Below are positions 23,113-29,957 of a stretch of 29,957 nucleotides of DNA, piece after piece (the first letter of the stretch is position 1; every line of letters begins with the position of its first letter). The translations under genes were made by a program, and so were the position numbers. The stretch spans positions 1-29,957 of the forward strand of contig DYBQ01000008.1 in the NCBI GenBank assembly GCA_019418545.1, in the 5' to 3' direction. Origin of the DNA: Clostridiales bacterium (GTDB lineage: Bacteria > Bacillota > Clostridia > Oscillospirales > Acutalibacteraceae). The notes under the pieces are model-generated. The model was not told where the DNA came from. It saw nothing but the letters and a program-made list of their open reading frames with translations, and made no database searches.

Positions 23113-24066
23113 ATGAAGTATTTAGGAATTGATGTGGGCGGCACCAACATTGCAGTGGGAATTGTGGATGAAAACGATAAAATTATCGCAAAGGTATCCA
23201 ACAAAACTCCCGCTGGATGCAGCGAAGAGGTATTCTGCGACTGCGTAGCCAAAACTTCTTTCGAAGCCATGGAAAAAGCCGGCGTTACCCTGGAAGAGCT
23301 TCCCTGGATTGGCCTGGGCTGCCCCGGCACCATTAACCGTGCTACCGGCATTGTGGAATTCTCCAACAATCTGGGCTTTTCCAACTTCCCCGTAAAAAAA
23401 ATGCTGGAAGAGCGCTTTCATGGCAAGGAGGTCATCATTGAAAACGATGCCAACGCTGCAGCTTATGGCGAATTCCAGGCTGGCGCTTTAAAGGGTGCCG
23501 TTAATGCAGTTGCCATTACTCTGGGTACCGGTGTCGGCAGCGGCATTATTATCGATGGAAAAATTTATTCCGGCAGCAACTTCGCAGGCGGCGAAATGGG
23601 CCATCATGTCATTGTTTTCAATGGCCGTCAGTGCAACTGCGGACGTAAGGGATGCTGGGAGCGTTATGCTTCTGCTACCGGCCTGATTATCACCACCAAA
23701 GAAGCAATGGAAAAGGCCGACAAAAATTCTCCTATTTGGAAGCTGGTGGAAGGCGATATCAACCGTGTCAGCGGCCGTACTGCTTTTGACGCTATGCGTG
23801 CCGGAGACCCTGTTGGTAAAGCGGTTGTTGATGAATATATTGCATATTTGGGATGCGGCATTGTAAACGCCATTAACACCTTCCAACCCGATATTTTGTG
23901 CATTGGCGGCGGCATCTGCAACGAAGGCGAAACTCTGCTGGCTCCTCTGCGCGCCTATGTAGATGCAGAACAGTACTCCATGAACTCCTCCAAAAAAACC
24001 GTGGTGTGCCGTGCAGAACTGGGTAATGATGCAGGTATTATTGGTGCTGCACTGCTTGGCAGATAA
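23113..24066 (+). CDS. ROK family glucokinase
   Basis: The 317-residue protein phosphorylates glucose (or a related sugar) with ATP. It carries the ROK features: phosphate loop GIDVGGTNIAVGI at the N-terminus, catalytic Asp112 in IENDANAAAYGE, LGTGVGSGI, and Glu161/His164 in GEMGHH. The zinc cluster is His164, Cys174, Cys176 and Cys181 in CNCGRKGCWE. Length and motifs match Bacillota GlcK. The ATG at 23113 has GGAG nine bases upstream; the longer open frame from 23083 lies in the leader and is rejected. galM follows after a strong terminator, so the two are probably separate units. ROK repressors also exist, but there is no DNA-binding domain here. Confidence 0.92.
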   Translation: MKYLGIDVGGTNIAVGIVDENDKIIAKVSNKTPAGCSEEVFCDCVAKTSFEAMEKAGVTLEELPWIGLGCPGTINRATGIVEFSNNLGFSNFPVKKMLEERFHGKEVIIENDANAAAYGEFQAGALKGAVNAVAITLGTGVGSGIIIDGKIYSGSNFAGGEMGHHVIVFNGRQCNCGRKGCWERYASATGLIITTKEAMEKADKNSPIWKLVEGDINRVSGRTAFDAMRAGDPVGKAVVDEYIAYLGCGIVNAINTFQPDILCIGGGICNEGETLLAPLRAYVDAEQYSMNSSKKTVVCRAELGNDAGIIGAALLGR

Positions 24067-24105
24067 GCGCAGAGCCATATGGTAGTGCGTTAAAAACATA
24101 TTGTG

Positions 24106-24149
24106 AAGCGGGCCCTCCGGCGGACGTCCCCGGCAGGCCCGCTTTTTTC
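24106..24149 (+). terminator. Terminator after the ROK kinase gene
   Basis: AAGCGGGCC (24106-24114) pairs perfectly with GGCCCGCTT (24136-24144), closed by an inner GC-rich part, then a T-run (24143-24148). It lies 40 bases after the stop. Confidence 0.9.
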
Positions 24150-24170
24150 AGGAGAGGAAGGTTATCTATC

Positions 24171-25217
24171 ATGCGTATTGAAAAAAAGCACTTCGGCACA
24201 TTACCGGATGGACAGGATGTAGAATTATATACCATTCAAAACCATTCCGGCATGACGCTGGAAGTTATCCCTTATGGATGCCGAATTGTCCGCCTGCTTA
24301 CCCCTGACCGGAGCGGAAACCTGGGGGATGTCGTTTTAGGCCATGATACCCTGCCGGAGTATTTCCACGATTTTCATGGAGCCGTGATTGGCCGTTTTGC
24401 CAACCGGATTGGCAAAGCTGCCTTTGTGATTGATGGGACTGAGTACTCGCTGTTAAAAAATGATGGGGAAAATTGCCTTCACGGCGGAGAAATCGGATTT
24501 GCAAACGTTCTGTGGAAGGTAGAATCCATTTCTGAGGAAGGCGAGCCCTCTATTACTTTCTCATATACCAGCTGTGATGGGGAAAGTGGTTTTCCTGGCA
24601 CCATGCATGTTCAGGTGACTTATATAGTAACAGGTGATAATGCATTGGTAATTGAATATCATGCGGAAACAGATAAAGAAACCCCTGTAAACCTGACCAA
24701 CCACGCTTATTTTAACCTGAGTGGTGACGCGAGCCGGAATATGCTGGATACTGCCCTGCAAATTAACGCCGACAAAGTAACGGTTGTCAGCGATGATTTG
24801 ATTCCTACCGGAGAATTTGCAGATGTAACCGGCACACCGCTGGATTTCCGAACTCCTAAAACCATTGGGCAGGATATTCGTGCACAGGACCATTTGATGC
24901 AGCTGTGCGGTGGATATGACCACAATTATGTGATTAGCGGAAGCGGTATGCGAAAGGCAGCGGAAGCCTGGGAACCCGCCAGCGGCCGGGTATTGGAATG
25001 TTTTACCGATTTACCGGGAATGCAGCTGTATACAGCCAACCACATGCCCTCTGATGAATGGAATAAAGGCGGCATCCCCATGCATGACCACAATGCATTC
25101 TGCCTGGAAACCCAGTTTTATCCCGATTCCGTTCACCACGAAAACTTCCCTTATGAAAATCTGAAACCCGGAAAGCCTCTTTGCACCAAAACTGTATACC
25201 GTTTTTCGGTACGATAA
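24171..25217 (+). CDS. galM: Aldose 1-epimerase (galactose mutarotase)
   Basis: The enzyme interconverts alpha and beta anomers of aldoses before their kinases act. The 348-residue protein has the mutarotase core residues: His104 in NCLHGG, His178 in TNHAYFNLSG, Asp250 in GGYDHNYV, and Glu313 in CLETQFYPDS, which match the catalytic His, His, Asp and Glu of Lactococcus GalM. AGGAGAGGAAGG precedes the ATG. It follows glucokinase and precedes an antiporter, 55 bases away. Its preferred sugar is not determined by sequence. Confidence 0.94.
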   Translation: MRIEKKHFGTLPDGQDVELYTIQNHSGMTLEVIPYGCRIVRLLTPDRSGNLGDVVLGHDTLPEYFHDFHGAVIGRFANRIGKAAFVIDGTEYSLLKNDGENCLHGGEIGFANVLWKVESISEEGEPSITFSYTSCDGESGFPGTMHVQVTYIVTGDNALVIEYHAETDKETPVNLTNHAYFNLSGDASRNMLDTALQINADKVTVVSDDLIPTGEFADVTGTPLDFRTPKTIGQDIRAQDHLMQLCGGYDHNYVISGSGMRKAAEAWEPASGRVLECFTDLPGMQLYTANHMPSDEWNKGGIPMHDHNAFCLETQFYPDSVHHENFPYENLKPGKPLCTKTVYRFSVR

Positions 25218-25272
25218 TTTTATACTCTCTTTTGGCAAAAAAGATAGTATCATGAAGGAATGAAATAAGAAA

Positions 25273-26610
25273 ATGAATCAGATTTCGCAGGAAAAAAAGG
25301 GGAATCCTTGGGCACTGCTTCCGATTGGAGTTTTTCTCATTGTTTTTATTGGCAGCGGCCTTCTTTTTCAGGACTTTTATGCCATGCCGGCAGTTGTCGG
25401 CTTCCTGATTGCCCTGATAGTTGCTTTTCTCCAAAATCCCAAACGCACCTTTAATGATAAGCTGCAAGACGTAACCCGTAATATGGGCGATGAAAACGTC
25501 ATGGTTATGTGTCTGGTGTTCGTGTTGGCCGGCGGCTTTTCGGGCGCTGTGCAGGCAGCCGGAGGCGTGGAAAGTACCGTGAATTTCGGCCTTTCCATCC
25601 TTCCCCCTTCGGTGGCTGTTGTGGGTATATTTGTCATTGGCTGCTTTATTTCCACAGCCATGGGCACCTCTGTGGGCACGATTACGGCACTTGTCCCCAT
25701 TGCAGTGGGGATTAGTGAAAAAACCGGAATTCCCGGCGCTCTTTGTATTGGCGCGGTGGTTTCTGGCGCCATGTTTGGCGATAACCTCTCGATGATTTCT
25801 GACACTACCATTGCTGCTACCCGGACACAGGGATGTGACATGAAGGACAAATTTCGTGAAAACTTGAAAATTGTCCTTCCGGCAGCCATTATTACACTCA
25901 TCCTTTTTTTGGTATTGGCAAGTGGCGGTGAGTATCGTGTGGAAGGGGACCTTTCCTATGATTTTTGGAAAATCCTCCCCTATCTGGTCGTTTTAATCGG
26001 CGCTTTGGCTGGCATCAACGTATTCATTGTATTGGTTGCCGGTATTGTCCTTTCCCTGATTGTAGGGGTAGCCAGTGGTACCATTGCCTGGGAGCAAATG
26101 TTTACCGTAGTGTTCCAGGGTCCTGACGGAAATGGCGGTATTAAAAATATGTATGACATTACAGTCATTTCTATTGTGGTCGCTGGAGTTATCGGCCTGG
26201 TAAAGGCCAATGGTGGGATTGATTATATTCTTTCCTCTATTAAGCGGCATGTACACACTCCCAGAGGAGCTCAATTGGGGATTGCCGCACTAAGCTCTCT
26301 GGTGGATATTTCTACAGCCAATAATACCATTGCAATTGTGATGGCAGGCCCAATTGCCAAAGATATTTCTACAGAGTTTGGCATAACGCCTCGCAGAACA
26401 GCGGCACTTCTGGACATCTTTACATCTGTATGGCAGGGATTGATTCCCTATGGCGCACAGCTTTTATATGCCTGCGCCGGTGCTGCTGCTATGGGGCTAA
26501 CTTTGAACCCCGTGGAGCTGCTTCCCTATCTTTTCTATCCTGTTTTGATGGGCATTGGCGCACTGCTGTTTATTCTTCTTTTTGATAGAAAAAAAACGCA
26601 AACTCCATAA
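25273..26610 (+). CDS. NhaC family Na+/H+ antiporter-like membrane protein
   Basis: This 445-residue protein has about eleven to twelve membrane helices. It shows the NhaC family pattern ISTAMGTSVGTITALVPIA (about 120-140) and GDNLSMISDTTIAATRTQGC near residues 167-190, with repeated polar/Gly sequence in the second half (DISTANNTIAIVMAGP). Members exchange sodium for protons or for organic substrates such as malate/lactate. The ligand here is unknown. The ATG is 12 bases from AAGGA, a rather wide spacing. It is co-directional with galM, and an imperfect hairpin lies in the 55-base gap. The gene ends at a strong terminator. Confidence 0.87.
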   Translation: MNQISQEKKGNPWALLPIGVFLIVFIGSGLLFQDFYAMPAVVGFLIALIVAFLQNPKRTFNDKLQDVTRNMGDENVMVMCLVFVLAGGFSGAVQAAGGVESTVNFGLSILPPSVAVVGIFVIGCFISTAMGTSVGTITALVPIAVGISEKTGIPGALCIGAVVSGAMFGDNLSMISDTTIAATRTQGCDMKDKFRENLKIVLPAAIITLILFLVLASGGEYRVEGDLSYDFWKILPYLVVLIGALAGINVFIVLVAGIVLSLIVGVASGTIAWEQMFTVVFQGPDGNGGIKNMYDITVISIVVAGVIGLVKANGGIDYILSSIKRHVHTPRGAQLGIAALSSLVDISTANNTIAIVMAGPIAKDISTEFGITPRRTAALLDIFTSVWQGLIPYGAQLLYACAGAAAMGLTLNPVELLPYLFYPVLMGIGALLFILLFDRKKTQTP

Positions 26611-26615
26611 AACAT

Positions 26616-26670
26616 AAGTCCCCTTGCATCTTGACTATGGGCAGGATGCAAGGGGACTTGTTTTATTTTT
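26616..26670. terminator. Terminator between nhaC-like gene and pyruvyl transferase fusion
   Basis: A 15-bp perfect stem (26616-26630 with 26645-26659) with a 14-base loop, followed by a T-rich tail on the plus strand. The converging minus-strand gene stops just after, so it can serve both. Confidence 0.9.
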
Positions 26671-28575
26671 TTATTTACCATATGGGAAAAAAGCTTCCAT
26701 CTGCTGGACTGTTATATAATGGCTGCCTACCAATGCGGCGCCTTTTTCCACAGCATCCCGGATTTCCCCCATGGTTTTGCAGGAAAACACACATACCTTA
26801 ACTGGCCACTTTTGCATAGCAAGCGCAGTATCTTCATCAAAGGTAGTTTTATCCATGGTAATCCAACTAATTTTCTTTTTTTGGCAATATGCTGCTGCTG
26901 ATTCTGCTGTAATGCCTGACTTTTCCCGAACCTCTTTTTTGGGATAATAAAACATCAAAGAAAATTCTTTTTTGATTCTTCGAAAGGTATCCACATCAAA
27001 TCGGGATTGCAGCCGTATCATGCATTTTTGATACCGGCTCGTATTCTTGGAAAAAAGCTCGTTAATTTTTATCGCATAAGCTTCCACCTTATCTTTAGCC
27101 GGTTTCCCTATATCCACAATCAACTTCCAATCTCGATACTGCTCCATATAGTGTAACAGCTGCTCAAAATCCATCACCGGATAATGGCCGTCATAATAGC
27201 GGCATTTCATAAACTCCTCATAGGGCATACCGGTTTTATCATACTTTCCTACAGGAATTCCCAGCTTTTCATAGGTTTTGTCAGACCAGCTGTTCACACA
27301 AACAAGTCTTCCATCGGCTGTAAAGCGGACATCCGTTTCCAAATAGCGGAAACCATTTTTTATGGTTTCTGCCACTGTAACAGGAGAATTCATCCCGGAA
27401 TATCGAAGCTGATATCCTCCTAATGCCGTAGCCGCTAACTTTTTCTGCCATATATTTTTTTCAGAGAGTGTAGTCTGTTTGCTTTTTTTCTGCGCCAAGG
27501 GCTTTCCATAAAACCGGACAAAATGTTTTAAGGGTTTATAGACACTGGTTTGGAAATGACGTTTTTTTCGTCCTGCCCCCTCTTTTATGCTTTTTTGCAG
27601 GCAATCCGCAATTTCTTTTCCGTTAAAGTGCTCGACTGTTAAAAAACGCTCAGGAAAACCAATCCTCTTTCCCCAAAAAGTCAGTTTGTCGTTCCACACC
27701 AGCCCTATACTGGGAATCCCCAAGGAATAGGCAATGATATTAGCATGCATCCGGGCAGCAACCACTCCTTTAAATGAAGCTATTGTTTCCACCAGTTCCC
27801 GGCTCTCTGTTGGACGAGGGAATAGATATTTTTCCCTTTCGCCCATTTTGCCAAGATATTCAAGTACTTCTAACGCAAACGTATAATCGTCTTTGGCGCC
27901 GTTTACAAACAGCTTCCATTCATACCCTCTGGCTTCCAATTCTTCTGTAAGCGATTTCCACATTTCAAGCTGCTGCTCTTTTCCCACCTGTGGAATATCG
28001 TTATCCTCAAAAATTTTGTGCCGGATAATTCCCAAGCCAATGGTATTGGAATGGCTGTTCCGACGTATCCCATATACTTTTTTGGTACAAATTGCCGGGT
28101 CCCAAACCAAACAACAGGGCGTATTCACCCCCTGCAAATAACCGGTTTGCAGGGTTTCCAAATCATCCCGCACAGAAATTCCCTTTACACAGGGATAGCG
28201 CAAAGCTTTTTTAAGCATTTGACAGCGCTCATCTGTTTCGTCATAGCCTTCTACGCCTACCCCGCAGAAATACACCGGGATTTCGTGTTCTTGTGCACAT
28301 TCCAAAATTTTTGTTATATGGTAATAAAACTTTTCCTGTTTATACTTGATAATCCCTCCGCCATCAAAAACAATAATATCGGCTCTGGAAACCATCTCAT
28401 AATCTTCGATAAAAATATTATAGTGATAAATCGAATAATGGGAACGAGAAAAAAAGGGAAGTGTGTGCTGCAGCAGATAACAGGTATTGTCGGCAATAAC
28501 GCCATCTCCAAAATTACGATTGACAATCTCTACTAGCAGGATATTGACTTTGGATGTAACGGCAACTTTTTTCAT
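26671..28575 (-). CDS. Polysaccharide pyruvyl transferase fused to a degenerate GDPD-like domain
   Basis: From the ATG at 28573-28575 the protein has 634 residues. The N-terminal part (about 10-345) is a polysaccharide pyruvyl transferase (CsaB/PssM family). It has NFGDGVIADNT, the DGGGI strand near 71-75, and RMHANIIAYSLGIPSIGLVWN near 275-295 with the family's Arg-x-His. The family adds ketal pyruvate to wall or capsule sugars. The C-terminal part (about 380-630) follows the glycerophosphodiester phosphodiesterase fold, with Glu413 and Asp415 in YLETDVRFTADG. The two catalytic His positions are Thr383 (ATALGG) and Asn428 (CVNSW), so it looks inactive. The open frame upstream of 28575 is spanned by a promoter; the ribosome site GGGAGG is 14 bases away, wider than usual. 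Confidence 0.82.
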   Translation of the reverse strand: MKKVAVTSKVNILLVEIVNRNFGDGVIADNTCYLLQHTLPFFSRSHYSIYHYNIFIEDYEMVSRADIIVFDGGGIIKYKQEKFYYHITKILECAQEHEIPVYFCGVGVEGYDETDERCQMLKKALRYPCVKGISVRDDLETLQTGYLQGVNTPCCLVWDPAICTKKVYGIRRNSHSNTIGLGIIRHKIFEDNDIPQVGKEQQLEMWKSLTEELEARGYEWKLFVNGAKDDYTFALEVLEYLGKMGEREKYLFPRPTESRELVETIASFKGVVAARMHANIIAYSLGIPSIGLVWNDKLTFWGKRIGFPERFLTVEHFNGKEIADCLQKSIKEGAGRKKRHFQTSVYKPLKHFVRFYGKPLAQKKSKQTTLSEKNIWQKKLAATALGGYQLRYSGMNSPVTVAETIKNGFRYLETDVRFTADGRLVCVNSWSDKTYEKLGIPVGKYDKTGMPYEEFMKCRYYDGHYPVMDFEQLLHYMEQYRDWKLIVDIGKPAKDKVEAYAIKINELFSKNTSRYQKCMIRLQSRFDVDTFRRIKKEFSLMFYYPKKEVREKSGITAESAAAYCQKKKISWITMDKTTFDEDTALAMQKWPVKVCVFSCKTMGEIRDAVEKGAALVGSHYITVQQMEAFFPYGK

Positions 28576-28583
28576 ATCTGTAT

Positions 28584-28624
28584 ACGCAGCCTCCCTTGAT
28601 GGGCATATCCCCACACGCAGCCTC
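28584..28624. repeat. Direct repeat in the pyruvyl transferase leader
   Basis: ACGCAGCCTC occurs at 28584-28593 and 28615-28624, 31 bases apart. On the minus strand each copy (GAGGCTGCGT) contains a partial ribosome site. It may be a binding site or a small duplication. Confidence 0.4.
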
Positions 28625-28647
28625 AAATTCAACCAAGAATTGTTATT

Positions 28648-28676
28648 ATTATAACCGCCAAAAATAAAATTTTCAA
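28648..28676 (-). promoter_or_regulatory. Promoter of the pyruvyl transferase fusion gene
   Basis: On the minus strand TTGAAA (opposite 28671-28676), 17 bases and a perfect TATAAT (opposite 28648-28653). A start near 28641 excludes the earlier in-frame ATG at 28678-28680 and supports the start at 28575. Confidence 0.78.
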
Positions 28677-28718
28677 TCAAAAAACGGGGAGCATTGGTGC
28701 ATTTTTTTGTTAGATTCC

Positions 28719-28745
28719 GTCACCTTTTCCCATTACTGTCGAGTA
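28719..28745 (+). promoter_or_regulatory. Candidate ECF-type autoregulated promoter of the sigma gene
   Basis: GTCACC (28719-28724), a 15-base spacer and CGAGTA (28740-28745) resemble the -35/-10 layout of ECF promoters (GTAACC-type, CGTATA-type). No good housekeeping promoter is seen for this gene, though TATATAA at 28744-28750 is an alternative -10. Confidence 0.4.
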
Positions 28746-28765
28746 TATAAACAGGGGGTGAATGA

Positions 28766-29347
28766 GTGAAAGAAATGGAGGATGCAAAAATTGTAGCACT
28801 GCTGTTGGAAAAAAAGGAAGAGGGGCTGACAGAAGCAGGAAAAAAATATGGCCGTTATCTTGATGGAATTGCCAGCCGGTTTCTTGGGAGCCGGGAGGAC
28901 AGGCGAGAAGCCGTGAATGATGCACTGCTGGGAGCTTGGAATTCTATTCCTCCCCACTGTCCTGAGGATTTGGGCGGGTATCTTGCAAAACTGATTCGCC
29001 GAATCTGCATAGACCGTCTGCGCAAAAACAATCGCCAAAAGCGTGGCAGCGGACAAGCAACCCTGTCTCTGCATGAACTTTCGGAGTGTTTGCCGGACGG
29101 CTATTCCCTGGAGGGGCAAGTGGAAGAGAGGGAAGCTTTTCAAAATCTGAGCCAGATGATTAACAACTATCTTTTCACCTTGCCAAAAGTTTCCCGCCAG
29201 ATATTTATCAGCCGATATTTTTATACAGATTCCATTGAAGAAATTGCTTCCAATTTTTCCATGAGTCGTGACAGCGTTAAGAGTCTGCTTTATCGTATAC
29301 GGAAAGGATTAAAGGCTTTTCTTGAAAAGGAGGGATTTCATTCATGA
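28766..29347 (+). CDS. ECF-type RNA polymerase sigma factor
   Basis: The 193-residue sigma-70 family protein has region 2 (about 20-87: YLDGIASRFL, EAVNDALLGAWN, YLAKLIRRICIDRLRK) and region 4 (about 130-185: LPKVSRQIFISRYFY, then IEEIASNFSMSRDSVKSLLYR as the helix-turn-helix). It lacks the other sigma domains, the ECF arrangement. It would redirect RNA polymerase in response to an envelope signal. The start is GTG at 28766, with GGGGG seven bases upstream. Its stop overlaps the next gene by ATGA, so it is coupled to a likely anti-sigma protein, as is common in gut Clostridia. Confidence 0.9.
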   Translation: MKEMEDAKIVALLLEKKEEGLTEAGKKYGRYLDGIASRFLGSREDRREAVNDALLGAWNSIPPHCPEDLGGYLAKLIRRICIDRLRKNNRQKRGSGQATLSLHELSECLPDGYSLEGQVEEREAFQNLSQMINNYLFTLPKVSRQIFISRYFYTDSIEEIASNFSMSRDSVKSLLYRIRKGLKAFLEKEGFHS

Positions 29348-29957
29348 AACCGGAAGACATTTTTCAAGCCATCAGTGAGATTGACGAAACACTGCTGCTG
29401 GAGACGGAAACCCAAAGGAAGCTGGGAAAAAAACGAAAGCGTCAAAAAACGCTGCTGTATTCTCTGACGGTTATTATGATAGCCGCCATTGGGACGGGCA
29501 TATTTTTCTATCAGGATAGCCGCTCTATCGCTGTTTTGCCGTCAAAAGCGGTCGTGTCCAGCGAGCCATCTTCTTCCACTCCCCACTCAAATTCCAAAGG
29601 TGTATTCCTTTCGCCTTCTCTTCCGCAAGATGGAGCTGTCATAGGAAGCTTTAAGTGCCCATCCTTCTGGTTTGAAGGCCGGGAGTATCAGAGTATGGTT
29701 TCTGTTCCCTTCTCTCAAGCGCTGCAGGGATTCTATGTGGGAGAGGTAGAGATACTTCTTTCCGACATTGGAAGCCCGGAAGATTCCGCTTCTATTTTGG
29801 AAAAAAAAGACAGCAGCACCATCGGGAATATTGAAGGGGAATTTTTTGAAGTCCCCGGCTATAAGCCGGAATTTCTTTTGTGTATGCTGGAAAAACAGGA
29901 AGATGGAAACGACGGGCTTTTGCTGTTTTTCAGCGGCTCGGGACGTACCTTTTATAC
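29344..29957 (+). CDS. Putative membrane anti-sigma factor, cut by the window end
   Basis: The frame runs open to the last base; 204 codons are visible and the C-terminus is missing. The N-terminal 35 residues are cytoplasmic and contain MKPEDIFQAISEIDETLL, a motif I recall from clostridial proteins encoded after ECF sigma genes. A basic stretch KKRKRQK (29-35) leads to a membrane helix (about 36-56) and an extracellular domain rich in Ser and beta strands. The ATG overlaps the sigma stop, so the two are translated together. It is likely to hold the sigma factor inactive until a signal arrives; the sensor domain is not recognised. Confidence 0.72.
   Translation, partial: MKPEDIFQAISEIDETLLLETETQRKLGKKRKRQKTLLYSLTVIMIAAIGTGIFFYQDSRSIAVLPSKAVVSSEPSSSTPHSNSKGVFLSPSLPQDGAVIGSFKCPSFWFEGREYQSMVSVPFSQALQGFYVGEVEILLSDIGSPEDSASILEKKDSSTIGNIEGEFFEVPGYKPEFLLCMLEKQEDGNDGLLLFFSGSGRTFY

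Noticed and set aside
1..29957. Insertion sequences, phage genes, CRISPR arrays, tRNA genes
   Set aside because: No transposase, integrase, regularly spaced repeats or tRNA cloverleaf patterns were recognised on either strand.

Overview
The window looks like a chromosomal segment of a spore-forming Bacillota (class Clostridia), most likely near the Oscillospiraceae/Ruminococcaceae. The reasons are moderate GC content, strong GGAGG-type ribosome binding sites, frequent GTG and TTG starts, CotF-type spore coat proteins, a fakA-recG gene order like that of Bacillota, and small sigma/anti-sigma pairs typical of gut Clostridia. Taxonomy is inferred from gene content only. No phage, transposon, CRISPR array, tRNA or rRNA was seen.

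Layout. Positions 1-312 hold a transcription unit for a long structured non-coding RNA with its own terminator, possibly 6S RNA. It is followed by a TSUP-type permease split into two half-size genes (368-1110) and a DegV fatty-acid-binding protein (1231-2100). From 2172 to 15872 all genes run on the minus strand: a CotF-like pair, a MazF/EndoA RNase without a visible antitoxin, a lipoprotein, an AraC regulator coupled to a second lipoprotein, the phosphodiesterase YmdB, a cytidylate-kinase-like protein, RecG, fatty acid kinase FakA, and a MoxR / DUF58 / transglutaminase membrane operon.

From 16190 to 26610 lies a carbohydrate block: an AraR-like repressor with a probable operator over its own promoter, AraD, ManA, NagA (minus strand), a very unusual 770-residue acetyltransferase fusion membrane protein (minus strand), a ROK glucokinase, an aldose 1-epimerase and an NhaC-type antiporter. 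Together these would channel arabinose, mannose, N-acetylglucosamine and glucose/galactose units into central metabolism. The right end holds a polysaccharide pyruvyl transferase fused to a GDPD-like domain that seems to have lost its catalytic histidines, then an ECF-type sigma factor with its membrane anti-sigma partner, which is cut by the window edge.

Functional links. DegV (as FakB) and FakA form the two halves of fatty acid kinase and are both present, about 7 kb apart. MoxR, DUF58 and transglutaminase overlap or abut and form one unit. AraR and AraD belong to the L-arabinose pathway. The most novel items are the GNAT-membrane fusion, the pyruvyl transferase/GDPD pseudoenzyme fusion, the split TSUP pair, the leader RNA hairpins before manA and glcK, and the unassigned RNA at the left edge. 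No complete new defence or mobile system was found.
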